Shown: piece by piece, positions 9,083-18,715 of the stretch
How positions within the stretch are numbered: the first letter of the stretch is position 1
How the letters are laid out: every line of letters begins with the position of its first letter
Assembly: GCA_002699185.1 (NCBI GenBank)
Contig: PABG01000041.1
Span: 1-49,379 of the forward strand
Length of the DNA: 49,379 nt
Direction of reading: 5' to 3'
From: Gammaproteobacteria bacterium
GTDB taxonomy: Bacteria > Pseudomonadota > Gammaproteobacteria > Thiohalobacterales > Thiohalobacteraceae
Notes under the pieces: generated by a model
Told to the model about the DNA's origin: nothing
The model's input: only the letters and a program-made list of their open reading frames with translations
Databases searched by the model: none
Made by a program: the position numbers and the translations under genes

Positions 9083-9165
9083 GACAGCACCCTCCCTGCG
9101 AATCCCCGGCCGGAAGCCGTTCATCAGTCATAACGGCCGCCGCGCGGCCTTTCTGAAGCTTCCGC

Positions 9166-10284
9166 TCAGGGTCGCAGGCGGTAGATCCGACCGCTGTCGG
9201 TGGAGAGATAGAGCCAGCCTTCGGGGCTTTCGGCCAGGGCGCGGATGCGTTCATTGAGATCCTGCAGCAGGCGCTCCTCGCCGGCGGGGTTGCCGTCGGC
9301 ATCCAGACTGACGCGGTTGAGATGGCGCAGCTTGAGCGCACCCGCGAGCAGGTCGCCCTGCCACTCGGGGAAGGCCCGACCGGAATAGAGCAACAGGCTG
9401 CCGGGGGCGATGGAGGGGATGTAGACCTTGACCGGATCCGTCATGCCCGGCTTGCTCGTGGCCTCGCCGACATCGACCGGCCCCCAGTATTCCTGGCCGT
9501 GCGAGACCACCGGCCAGCCGTAGTTGGCGCCGCGCTCGACCAGGTTGATCTCGTCGCCGCCGCGCGGGCCGTGCTCGATCAGCCACAGGCGTTCATGTTC
9601 GCTGTCATAGACCAGCCCCTGCGGATTGCGGTGGCCGTAGCTCCAGATCTCGGGCAGGGCGTTTTTGCGGCCGACAAAGGGGTTGTCCTCCGGCACACTG
9701 CCATCGAGGTTCAGGCGCAGCACGCTGCCGGCGTGAGTGGTCAGATCCTGGCCGTTGGGGCGCACGCCGCGGTCGCCGATGCCGAAGAACAGGTGCCCGC
9801 TGCCGTCGAAGGCGATGCGGCTGCCGAAGTGGCGGGTGGTGTCGCTGCGCGATTGCGTGACAATCAGTTCCTGCCAGTCCACCAGCCGGTCACCGCTGAG
9901 GCGCGCCCGCGCCAGGGCGGTCGCCCCCTGGCCGTCCACCGGTTTGGCGTAGGTGAAATAGATCCAGCCGGTCTCGGCATGGTCCGGCGCCAGGGCGATG
10001 TCCAGCAGTCCGCCCTGCCCCTCGGCATAGACCTCGGGCACGCCATCCAGATAGCTCACCTCGCCGCTGGCGGTATCCAGCCGCCCAACCCGGCCCGCAC
10101 GCTCGGTGAACAGCAGGGTACCGGCATCCTGGAATACCATGCCCCAGGGGATGCCCAGCCCTTCGGCCACGGGTTCCGGACGCCGGTCGGCCGCGGCCGC
10201 AGCGCTCAACCCGGCCGCCGTCAGCAGCCAGCCGAGCAACAGCGCCCTGAGCCAATGCATACGGCTTGGGTCTATGAGCTTCAT
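9166..10284 (-). CDS. PQQ-dependent sugar dehydrogenase family protein (GSDH propeller)
   Basis: A secreted six-bladed propeller of the glucose/sorbosone dehydrogenase (YliI/Asd-like) family. A signal peptide ends near AAAAADRRP. The conserved region GLGIPWGMVF, the blade motif GQGGLLDIALAPD, the ARLSGDRL segment and the HGPRGGDEINL...GANYGWP signature are all present. I placed the start at 10284 (MKLIDPSR) because GGAGG lies five bases upstream; an ATG at 10296 overlapping the upstream stop (TGATG) is the alternative and adds four residues. Known members oxidise aldoses periplasmically using PQQ. No PQQ biosynthesis gene is in the window and the substrate is unknown. Confidence 0.88.
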   Translation of the reverse strand: MKLIDPSRMHWLRALLLGWLLTAAGLSAAAAADRRPEPVAEGLGIPWGMVFQDAGTLLFTERAGRVGRLDTASGEVSYLDGVPEVYAEGQGGLLDIALAPDHAETGWIYFTYAKPVDGQGATALARARLSGDRLVDWQELIVTQSRSDTTRHFGSRIAFDGSGHLFFGIGDRGVRPNGQDLTTHAGSVLRLNLDGSVPEDNPFVGRKNALPEIWSYGHRNPQGLVYDSEHERLWLIEHGPRGGDEINLVERGANYGWPVVSHGQEYWGPVDVGEATSKPGMTDPVKVYIPSIAPGSLLLYSGRAFPEWQGDLLAGALKLRHLNRVSLDADGNPAGEERLLQDLNERIRALAESPEGWLYLSTDSGRIYRLRP

Positions 10285-10295
10285 CCTGTCCTCCA

Positions 10296-11330
10296 TCAGT
10301 TACAGCCGCTGCCTGTGGTGGCGGCCTGGGCCGGGACCGCGGGCGCCTGCATCGCCGGCAGGTCGGCCCGCATCAGGCGATTGGTGTCGGTGCCGAACCA
10401 GAGGGCGTGATGTGTGGTGTCATACACCATGTGGCGCACCGCGCCGGCACCGCCGGGAATGGGGCTGACGCCGAAGAAGCGCTCGCTGTCCGGATCGAAT
10501 CCCACCAGGCGGTTGGGATCGGGATGAGTCTCCACAAACCAGATGCGGCCGGCGGCGTCGGCGGCCATGGCATAGGGACCGGCCTGCTGCGCCGGACTGT
10601 GACGCCACTCCTTGAAGCCGCCGGTCAACGGCTGGTAGCGTCCCAGATAGCCCTCGGCGTAATCGACATACCAGACGCCGCAGGCGTTGACGGCCAGGCG
10701 CCGCGGCCGGGCCTCCTTGCGCGGCAGTTCGATCTCCGTCAGTTGCATGTCGGGCGTGATCCTCGCCAGCTTGTGCGTCCCGAACAGTGCGACCCAGACA
10801 GTGTCCTGGGCATCAATGAGGATGCCGTAGGGCCGTGCCTTCGGCGTCGGCACATCGACATACCGGATTTCGCCGCTGGCGCGGTCATAGCGTCCGATCT
10901 GGTTGGCCCACTGGGCGGTGAACCAGAGCCGGCCCTGTGAGTCCTCATACAGGGTATGCGGATCCTTGAGCTGCCCCTGCGGCATGTCGATACGCTCGAT
11001 CTCGCCTCTCTCCGGATCGATCCGACCCAGATGGGCATCCCGGTTGCCGGCGTACCAGATCTCCTGGTCGCGGGTGATATAGACGGTGTGCGGACCGGCC
11101 CCCTCCGGGAGATCATAACGCCTGAAGCTTTCCGTCTCCGGGTCGAACACGGCCGCATAGTCGCCGGTCTGGCCGACGAACCAGACCCGGCCGTCAGCGG
11201 CCAGCGCCGGGTCCCGCGGCCGGGTATTGGGCCATTCCACCTGCCAGTGCTCGATCCCGATCGATGCCTCCTGTGCCTGGACCGGCACCAGCATCAGGCC
11301 CAGCACGAAACCCAGCAGCATGCGTATCAT
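10296..11330 (-). CDS. Vgb-type beta-propeller (virginiamycin B lyase-like), exported
   Basis: A 344-residue secreted propeller with a signal peptide ending near VPVQAQE. It carries repeated blades of the streptogramin lyase (Vgb) type: DGRVWFVGQ, DQEIWYAGN, QGRLWFTAQ, QDTVWVALFG, AGRIWFVET. A GGGGGA ribosome-binding site precedes the ATG. Its stop overlaps or abuts the start of the sugar-dehydrogenase-like gene, so the two propellers are made together. Many proteins with this fold are not antibiotic lyases. A chromosomal operon partner of a dehydrogenase more likely acts on an envelope substrate, or is structural; this is inference. Confidence 0.82.
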   Translation of the reverse strand: MIRMLLGFVLGLMLVPVQAQEASIGIEHWQVEWPNTRPRDPALAADGRVWFVGQTGDYAAVFDPETESFRRYDLPEGAGPHTVYITRDQEIWYAGNRDAHLGRIDPERGEIERIDMPQGQLKDPHTLYEDSQGRLWFTAQWANQIGRYDRASGEIRYVDVPTPKARPYGILIDAQDTVWVALFGTHKLARITPDMQLTEIELPRKEARPRRLAVNACGVWYVDYAEGYLGRYQPLTGGFKEWRHSPAQQAGPYAMAADAAGRIWFVETHPDPNRLVGFDPDSERFFGVSPIPGGAGAVRHMVYDTTHHALWFGTDTNRLMRADLPAMQAPAVPAQAATTGSGCN

Positions 11331-11365
11331 GAAGTCCCCCGCTCGGTTATTGCTGTTGATTTGGA

Positions 11366-11501
11366 AACCTCTGATTTATTCGTCATTGCGAGGCGCGTAG
11401 CGCCGTGGCAATCTCCAACCGGTTAATTCTGCTACACGCGTTTACCTCGCTTTGTATATGGGTACTCGCAATGACGAGACCAAATGAATTAATCAGAGGT
11501 T
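11366..11501. repeat. family C inverted-repeat element, copy C1
   Basis: The core arms run from CGTCATTGCGAGGCGCG (11381) to CTCGCAATGACG (ending 11476), although the right half is degenerate. Outer boxes AACCTCTGATTTATT on the left and AATTAATCAGAGGTT on the right extend the palindrome. It occupies most of the gap between the Vgb-like gene and the DsrE-like gene. Confidence 0.8.
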
Positions 11502-11550
11502 GCTTGGGATAAAGGACACTCCCGGGCCGGACGGGTTCCTGAATCCCGCC

Positions 11551-12063
11551 TTACTCGATTTTGAGATAGGCAAAGCCCTGCTGTTGCAGTTCAGCGATAC
11601 GCACCACGCCCGAACGGACCATTTCGACCCCTTGGTACAACTCGTCTTCGGACAGGCCGATTTCGGAACGTGTGATGTCGCACAGTTCCAGCTTCACGCC
11701 ATGCACGTCGGCCAGGCTGCGCAGCCGGCCGCGCAGATTCTCGCGCCGTTCGCGCAATGCGGCGTCCGCCGCGAACGGGGTCCCGGCCAGCGCGTCATCC
11801 GTGAGGAAGCGGATGCCGTGGGCGACGAAGACGATGCGCACGTCATAATCGCGCAGATCGCTCTTGTAGGTGGTGATCATGTTGTTGATGCTGGTCAGCA
11901 TCGCACTGAAACGGCGCGGATCGGAATAATCGGCGTGATAGACCACCTTCGCCTCGGCGTGGACAGCAGTCGCGGGTAGCAAGCCGCCGGTGACGGCGAG
12001 CAACAGGGCCACCAGCCACACCATCGCCATGCCTTTACGGGAACAACTGCTCACTGCGGCCAT
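11551..12063 (-). CDS. exported DsrE-family protein
   Basis: A 170-residue protein with the DsrE/DsrF-like fold pattern: KVVYHADYSDPRRFSAML near the start, VRIVFVAHGIRFLT in the middle, and LELCDITRSEIGLSEDEL with VRSGVVRIAELQQQGFAYLK at the end, including the single conserved cysteine. The start at 12063 is decided by an AGGAGGTG site just upstream; the track's start at 12186 is too early. A signal peptide (VWLVALLLAVTGGLLPATAVHA) sends the protein to the periplasm. Cytoplasmic DsrE proteins are sulfur carriers in sulfur oxidation; this exported, single-cysteine form is common but poorly understood. Confidence 0.83.
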   Translation of the reverse strand: MAAVSSCSRKGMAMVWLVALLLAVTGGLLPATAVHAEAKVVYHADYSDPRRFSAMLTSINNMITTYKSDLRDYDVRIVFVAHGIRFLTDDALAGTPFAADAALRERRENLRGRLRSLADVHGVKLELCDITRSEIGLSEDELYQGVEMVRSGVVRIAELQQQGFAYLKIE

Positions 12064-12205
12064 GACACACCTCCTGAATCGTATGACTTCAGTAGCAGTG
12101 TAGCAGTCGTCGGCGGGAGTGCAGTCCCGACTGCGGTTGACCGGGCGCACCGAAGCCGCCAGGCATAGCACGCTCCTACAGGTCAATCACGACCAGGAAT
12201 CGGGA

Positions 12206-14341
12206 TCAGAACGCCGGCTCGAGCATGCGCAGGCGCAGGTCCTCGCGCGAGTCGGTGAGCAGGCGCTGGATGGCCCCGCCCGGCATGGGACGGCTGAACA
12301 GGAACCCCTGGGCCTCGTGGCAGCCGTGCTCGCGCAGGAAGGCCAGCTGCTCGTAGGTCTCCACGCCCTCGGCCATGACCCGCATATCCAGGGTCTGGCC
12401 CAGGGTGATGACGGTGCGGGCGATGGCCGCGCCGTCGGGCTTGTGGATGTCGCGCACGAAGGACTGATCCAGCTTGATCTTGTTGATGGGGAAGCGGGTG
12501 AGATAGCTCAGCGAGGAATAGCCGGTACCGAAATCGTCCACCGACACCTCCACGCCCAGTTCGCGCAGCCGGCGCAGCGTATCGATGGTGGTATCGGCGT
12601 CGCGCATGATCAGGCTTTCGGTCAGCTCGATCTCCAGCAGCTGCGGATCCACGCCGCTGGACTGCAGGGCGTTCATGATCGATTCCAGCAGATGCCGGTG
12701 ACGGAACTGCACCGGCGAGATGTTCACCGCCACCCGCACCGGCGGCAGCCCGGCCGCCTGCCATTCCACCACCTGGCGGCAGGCCTCCTGCAGCACCCAC
12801 TGGCCGATGTCCATGATCAGGCCGGTGCTCTCGGCCACCGGGATGAACTCGGCCGGCGAGATGGGCCCGCGCTCGCGCTGGTTCCAGCGCAACAGGGCCT
12901 CGACTCCGATCACCTGGCCGGTCTCGATGCACAGCTGGGGCTGGAAATGCAGGCTGAACTCGTCGCGCTGCAGCGCCAGGCGCAGGTCGCGCTCGATGGT
13001 CGCACGCCGCTGGACGATGCGGTTGAGCTCGGCGACATAGAATTGAAACCGGTTGCGGCCCTCGCGCTTGGCCTTGTACATGGCCAGATCGGCGTTCTTG
13101 AGCAGCTCATCGGCGTTGTGGTGATCGTCGAAGGGATACAGGGTCACGCCGATGCTGATGGCGGAATGGATCTCGTGGTTGTCGATGATGATCGGCTGGC
13201 TGACGGTATCGACAATGCGCTCGGCCAGTTCGGCGGCATCCTCCACCGAATGCATGCTGGTCTGGATCACGCCGAACTCGTCGCCGCCGAAGCGGGCCAC
13301 AGTATCGGTCTCGCGGGTACAGGCCACGATGCGCGCCGAGACCTCCCTGAGCAGGCGATCTCCCACGGCGTGGCCGAGGGTGTCGTTGACGTCCTTGAAA
13401 TTGTCCATGTCCAGGAACATCACCGCGATCAGGGTCTCGGAGCGGCGCGCCTGGGCCATGGACTGCAGCAGCCGGTCGCGGAACAGGGCCCGGTTGGGCA
13501 GACCGGTGAGCATGTCATAGTGGGCCAGATACTGGGCCTGGTAGGCAGCATCGGAGCGGCGGCTGCTGTCGCGCGCCACGATCAGCACCGAACGGATCTG
13601 GCCGTGGGCGTCGAACAGCGGCGAGCAGCGCGCCTCCACCCGCATCGGCTCGCCGCGGGCGTCGTGAATGTCGAATTCGTAGTTGACCGGTTCGCCGCTG
13701 ACGGCACGCCGCGCCAGCAGCACGAAGCGCTTCTGGTGGTGCGGCGCGATGTAGTGCATCAGGCTGTTGCCGATGACCTCGTTGGCATCCCGGCAACTCA
13801 GCAGTCCCAATCCGGCCGGATTGATCTCGATGATGCGGCCCTCGGCATCCACCACCAGCACCCCTTCCATGTCGGTCTCGACCAGTCGCCGCAGCAGCTG
13901 CTCGCGCTCGTGCAGCCGGGTCTGGATTTCACGCCGCTCGGTCACATCGAGCCACGCCCCCTTGACCTGGCAGCGACCGTCGACCTCCGGGTCGCAGACC
14001 CGGCGATGATCGCGAATCCAGCGATAACCCGTATTACGGAATCGGAAGCGGTACTCGGCGTAGATTTCCCTGCGCTTGCCCAGGCGGGCGAAACTGACCT
14101 GCACCCGCTCGAGGTCATCGGGATGGATGTGCTGGCTCCACCAGGCGGGGTCCCGGGCCTCCTGCGGGCGGTAACCGGTCAGGGCCCAGAGGTTGCTGCT
14201 CACCCAGTCCACTTCCAGCGACTGGGTTCCGGGATTGTGGCTGCCACTGTAGAGGACAGCGGGAGAGGCCTGTAGTAAGGTATCGAGCTGGGAAAAATCC
14301 GCGGCGATACGGGTTTCAGGCACCTGGGTGGAATCTGGCAT
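12206..14341 (-). CDS. PAS-GGDEF-EAL cyclic-di-GMP signalling protein
   Basis: A 711-residue protein with two PAS-like sensor segments (about 20-125, with the [11 protein letters not shown] stretch, and about 140-250), a diguanylate cyclase domain with intact RFGGDEF, and an EAL phosphodiesterase domain with [27 protein letters not shown] and AEGVET. Both catalytic signatures look complete, so it could make or break cyclic di-GMP. I took the ATG at 14341 (MPDSTQVP); the upstream part of the ORF has low-quality coding character. No membrane segment is visible, so it is probably cytoplasmic. It is divergent from yffB, and the 286-base gap between them shows no repeat. Confidence 0.9.
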   Translation of the reverse strand: MPDSTQVPETRIAADFSQLDTLLQASPAVLYSGSHNPGTQSLEVDWVSSNLWALTGYRPQEARDPAWWSQHIHPDDLERVQVSFARLGKRREIYAEYRFRFRNTGYRWIRDHRRVCDPEVDGRCQVKGAWLDVTERREIQTRLHEREQLLRRLVETDMEGVLVVDAEGRIIEINPAGLGLLSCRDANEVIGNSLMHYIAPHHQKRFVLLARRAVSGEPVNYEFDIHDARGEPMRVEARCSPLFDAHGQIRSVLIVARDSSRRSDAAYQAQYLAHYDMLTGLPNRALFRDRLLQSMAQARRSETLIAVMFLDMDNFKDVNDTLGHAVGDRLLREVSARIVACTRETDTVARFGGDEFGVIQTSMHSVEDAAELAERIVDTVSQPIIIDNHEIHSAISIGVTLYPFDDHHNADELLKNADLAMYKAKREGRNRFQFYVAELNRIVQRRATIERDLRLALQRDEFSLHFQPQLCIETGQVIGVEALLRWNQRERGPISPAEFIPVAESTGLIMDIGQWVLQEACRQVVEWQAAGLPPVRVAVNISPVQFRHRHLLESIMNALQSSGVDPQLLEIELTESLIMRDADTTIDTLRRLRELGVEVSVDDFGTGYSSLSYLTRFPINKIKLDQSFVRDIHKPDGAAIARTVITLGQTLDMRVMAEGVETYEQLAFLREHGCHEAQGFLFSRPMPGGAIQRLLTDSREDLRLRMLEPAF

Positions 14342-14627
14342 TATCTCGGACCCGAAGCTGTGAGCTGGCTGGACACTGGTCCCTGTCCGTTCTGTTCTTA
14401 TTTGATGCGGATCGGTCCAGACCGCCCCGCCGCGATTCTCGCTGCCGTGACCGGACCCTCCATGGCAGACAGCGCCCGGCCGGCCCTCTTCCGTCAATTT
14501 GTCGACTTGTCAGGGGAAACCTTTACCGGGAATTTACCCTCCGTGGCGCCAACCCCGTACCGAGACTTTTCCCATCGCCGGAATTAGAGGACAATAGGCA
14601 TATTTCTCATTAGCTTATCCAGGTTTT

Positions 14628-16105
<1,478 letters not shown>

Positions 16106-16129
16106 GCGGCGGCCAAGGGGATGGAGAAG

Positions 16130-17014
16130 ATGAAGAGCCCTCACAGCGGTCGTCGTGGACCCTATCTGCTGCTGTCCGCCCTGCTGCTGCTCGGCGGCTG
16201 TTCCATGAATCAGCTGGTGGTGCGCTCCTCGATGGGGCTGATGGAGCAGAGCATCCGCGCCATGCACCGCGAGACCGATCTGGAACTGGCCCGCGCAGCC
16301 ATGCCCGCCAATCTCAAGATGCTGGAAGGCATGATCGCCGCCGACCCCGGCAATGCCCGGCTGCAGCTGTATGCCGCCGAGGGCTACTACGGCTACAGCT
16401 TTGCCTTCGTCGAGCGCAGCGATCCGCAGCGCGCCGCCGGACTGTATGCGCGCTGCCGCGACTACGCCGCCGGCGCGCTGGAACGCACGGGATTCACTCA
16501 TGACCTGACCGACACGCCGCTGCGCGAACTCGAATCGGCCCTGCAGCAGGCAGGAGCGGCCCAGGTACCGGCCCTGTTCTGGACCGCCTCCTGCTGGGCC
16601 AAGCACATCGACCTCAACCGTGACGACCCCCGCAGCATCGCCCGCCTGGGCCGGGCCGCGGCCCTGATGCAGCGCGTACTGGAACTCGATCCGGACTACT
16701 ACCACGGCGGTCCGCATCTGTTCTTCGGCGTCTATTACGGCAGCCGCCCGCCCATGCTGGGCGGCGATCCCGGGCGCGCGCAGGAACACTTCAGCGCGGC
16801 CCGGGCCGTCAGCGGCGGCCGGATGCTGCTGGGCGAGGTGCTGCAGGCCGAATTCCTCGACCGCCAGCGCATGGACCGCGAGGCCTTTCATGAACGGCTC
16901 AGCGGGGTGTTGAACACAGCGGTTGCCGACGACCCCGCACCGCTGGCCTTCGCCAATCAGGTCGCGCGCGAACGCGCCCGCTGGCTGCTGACGCAGGAGG
17001 ACGCATGGTTCTGA
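16130..17014 (+). CDS. TRAP transporter T component (TatT) lipoprotein
   Basis: A TatT-family lipoprotein (about 294 residues) with a signal ending at LLLLGGC. It has the family's all-helical TPR-like body (GMIAADPGNARLQLYAAEGYYGYSFAF, RAAALMQRVLELDPDYYHGG). In Treponema pallidum TatT trimers partner the TRAP solute-binding protein, and the next three genes here are that P, Q and M set. I preferred the ATG at 16130 (MKSPHSG) because AAGGGG and GGAG lie at workable distances; the ATG at 16121 is possible. The end carries a GGAGG directly before another ATG at 17005, apparently the original coupled start of the next gene. Confidence 0.87.
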   Translation: MKSPHSGRRGPYLLLSALLLLGGCSMNQLVVRSSMGLMEQSIRAMHRETDLELARAAMPANLKMLEGMIAADPGNARLQLYAAEGYYGYSFAFVERSDPQRAAGLYARCRDYAAGALERTGFTHDLTDTPLRELESALQQAGAAQVPALFWTASCWAKHIDLNRDDPRSIARLGRAAALMQRVLELDPDYYHGGPHLFFGVYYGSRPPMLGGDPGRAQEHFSAARAVSGGRMLLGEVLQAEFLDRQRMDREAFHERLSGVLNTAVADDPAPLAFANQVARERARWLLTQEDAWF

Positions 17015-17080
17015 TGAACCGGACACGGAGCCTGCGGACAAAGGCACTGCCGATGTATTCACAGAAGGCTTCCCTGTACC

Positions 17081-17185
17081 CGTCATCCCGGTGCAGCGCC
17101 TGCGCCGGACGCGATCCGGTACCGGGATCCCGTGGGTTATCCAACGATGGCGGGATGCTGGATCCCGGCCTGCGCCGGGATGACG
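17081..17185. repeat. family G repeat (CGTCATCCCGG...CCGGGATGACG), copy G1
   Basis: Inverted arms CGTCATCCCGG at the left and GCGCCGGGATGACG at the right enclose about 80 bases. It lies between the tatT stop and the signal peptide of dctP, in a stretch that stays open in the dctP frame. Confidence 0.75.
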
Positions 17186-17193
17186 GTTTGTTG

Positions 17194-18237
17194 ATGAAGC
17201 TCATGACGGCAATGCTTGTGCTGTTCCTGGCAATGACCACCGCCAATTCCGTCCAGGCCGCCGACCACACCCTGAAATTCGCCACCCTGGCCCCGCCCGG
17301 CTCGACCTGGATGAACCTGCTGGAGGACTGGGGCCGGGAGGTCGAGCGCCGCAGCGAGGGCCGGCTGGAACTCAAGTTCTACCCCGGCGGCGTGCAGGGC
17401 GACGAACCGGACGTGCTGCGCAAGATCCGCTACCGCCAGCTCGACGGCGCCGCCTTCACCGGCTACGGCATCGGCAGCATCCATTCGCCGGCGCGGGTGC
17501 TGGAGTTCCCGTTTCTGTTCGACAGCTACGAGGAAATCGATCATGTCCGCACTGAACTCATGCCGGAGATCGAGGCCGGTTTCCGCGACAACGGCTATGA
17601 ACTGCTGGGGTGGATGGAGGTCGGCTTCGTCTATTTCTTCTCCCAGCAGCGCATCGAGGATTTCGAGGACCTGAAGGAGCGGCGCATCTGGCTGTGGCAG
17701 GGCGACCCGCTCGGTCAGGCCATGTTCGCCGCCGGCGATCTGGCCCCGGTGCCGCTGTCCATCACCGACGTCTACACCAGCCTGTCCACCGGCCTGATCG
17801 ACACCGTCTACTGCACGCCGCTCGCGGCCATCGCCCTGCAGTGGCACACCCGGCTCGACTACATGAGCCGGCTGCCCATGGCCAACGGCATCGGCGCCCT
17901 GGTGGTGGCCCGCCGCTTCTTCGATCAGTTGCCCCCCGACCTGCAGCAGCTGCTGCGCGAGACCGGCGCGGAGGCCAGCCGCGAGTTGATCCGCGCCACC
18001 CGCGAGGACAATGCCACCAGTCTGGAGGTGTTGCGCGAGGAAGGCATGGAGTTCGTCATGCCGCCGGAATCGCTGGATCGCGATGCCCTGCTGGAGATGC
18101 GCGACCAGGCCGCGGCGCAACTGACCGAGGACAGCTACATCCCGCGCTCGCTGTATGAACGGACCCGGGAACTGCTGACCGAGTACCGGTCAGCCCCGGC
18201 CGAAGGCACCACGGCCACCCACAGCGCCCATGACTGA
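17194..18237 (+). CDS. dctP: TRAP transporter solute-binding protein (DctP family)
   Basis: A periplasmic solute-binding subunit, about 347 residues from the chosen start. A signal peptide (MKLMTAMLVLFLAM...VQAAD) is followed by DctP-family motifs: LKFATLAPPGSTWMNLLEDW, ELKFYPGGVQGDEPDVLRKI, VLEFPFLFDSYEEID and the Arg-containing segment typical of the ligand site. The subfamily resembles the TatT-associated binding proteins rather than C4-dicarboxylate DctP. The frame is open back to an ATG at 17005 that has a good GGAGG site and overlaps tatT; starting there would add 63 residues partly encoded by repeat G1. It overlaps dctQ by eight bases. The substrate is unknown. Confidence 0.9.
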   Translation: MKLMTAMLVLFLAMTTANSVQAADHTLKFATLAPPGSTWMNLLEDWGREVERRSEGRLELKFYPGGVQGDEPDVLRKIRYRQLDGAAFTGYGIGSIHSPARVLEFPFLFDSYEEIDHVRTELMPEIEAGFRDNGYELLGWMEVGFVYFFSQQRIEDFEDLKERRIWLWQGDPLGQAMFAAGDLAPVPLSITDVYTSLSTGLIDTVYCTPLAAIALQWHTRLDYMSRLPMANGIGALVVARRFFDQLPPDLQQLLRETGAEASRELIRATREDNATSLEVLREEGMEFVMPPESLDRDALLEMRDQAAAQLTEDSYIPRSLYERTRELLTEYRSAPAEGTTATHSAHD

Positions 18238-18715
18238 AGCCTTGCAGCGGCTGCGCCGCCTGCTGGTCGGCTTCGAGACCGGCATGGCCGGGCTCAGCCT
18301 GCTGCTGCTGATCCTGCTGACCCTGGGCCAGATCATTGCCCGCAACTTCTTCGACACCGGCCTGCCGGCGGCCGACAGCCTGACCCGTCACCTGGTACTG
18401 TATGTCACCTTCTTCGGCGCCGCCCTGGCCGCCGACGGCGACCGCCACATCAAGATCGACGTGGTCTGCGCCTGGCTGGCCAGCCCCTGGCGGTCACGCC
18501 TGTTCCGTCCGCTGCAGGCACTTGGCGCCCTGATCTGCCTGCTGCTGTTCCAGGCCGCGCTGCGCTTCTGGCGTGACGAATGGCAGTACGCCGCCGATCA
18601 CGAGCGCTGGCAGGTGCTGCTCAACCTGATCATTCCGGTGGGCTTCGGCCTGTTGTGCCTGCATTTCCTGCTCGGTCTGCTGCTGGGCGAGCGCCGCACG
18701 GAGCCGCGACTGTGA
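18230..18715 (+). CDS. dctQ: TRAP transporter small permease subunit (DctQ)
   Basis: A 161-residue four-helix membrane protein of the DctQ family: GLSLLLLILLTLGQIIARNFF, the conserved FFGAALAADGDRHIKIDVV and a last membrane helix (IPVGFGLLCLHFLLGLLLG). The start overlaps the end of dctP, and the stop overlaps the GTG of dctM (GTGA). It pairs with DctM to form the ion-driven permease. Confidence 0.92.
   Translation: MTEALQRLRRLLVGFETGMAGLSLLLLILLTLGQIIARNFFDTGLPAADSLTRHLVLYVTFFGAALAADGDRHIKIDVVCAWLASPWRSRLFRPLQALGALICLLLFQAALRFWRDEWQYAADHERWQVLLNLIIPVGFGLLCLHFLLGLLLGERRTEPRL

Noticed and set aside
9135-9149. GGCCGC-CGC-GCGGCC hairpin between the sugar-dehydrogenase-like gene and the cNMP-binding gene
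   Set aside because: No T-run in the direction of transcription of either gene and no second copy; not enough to call a terminator.
12119-14275. 718-codon plus-strand frame opposite the PAS-GGDEF-EAL gene
   Set aside because: Antisense shadow; the minus-strand product has intact GGDEF and EAL motifs.
17005-17193. A separate small gene between tatT and dctP
   Set aside because: The reading frame is simply the upstream extension of dctP and its text is largely translated repeat G1.
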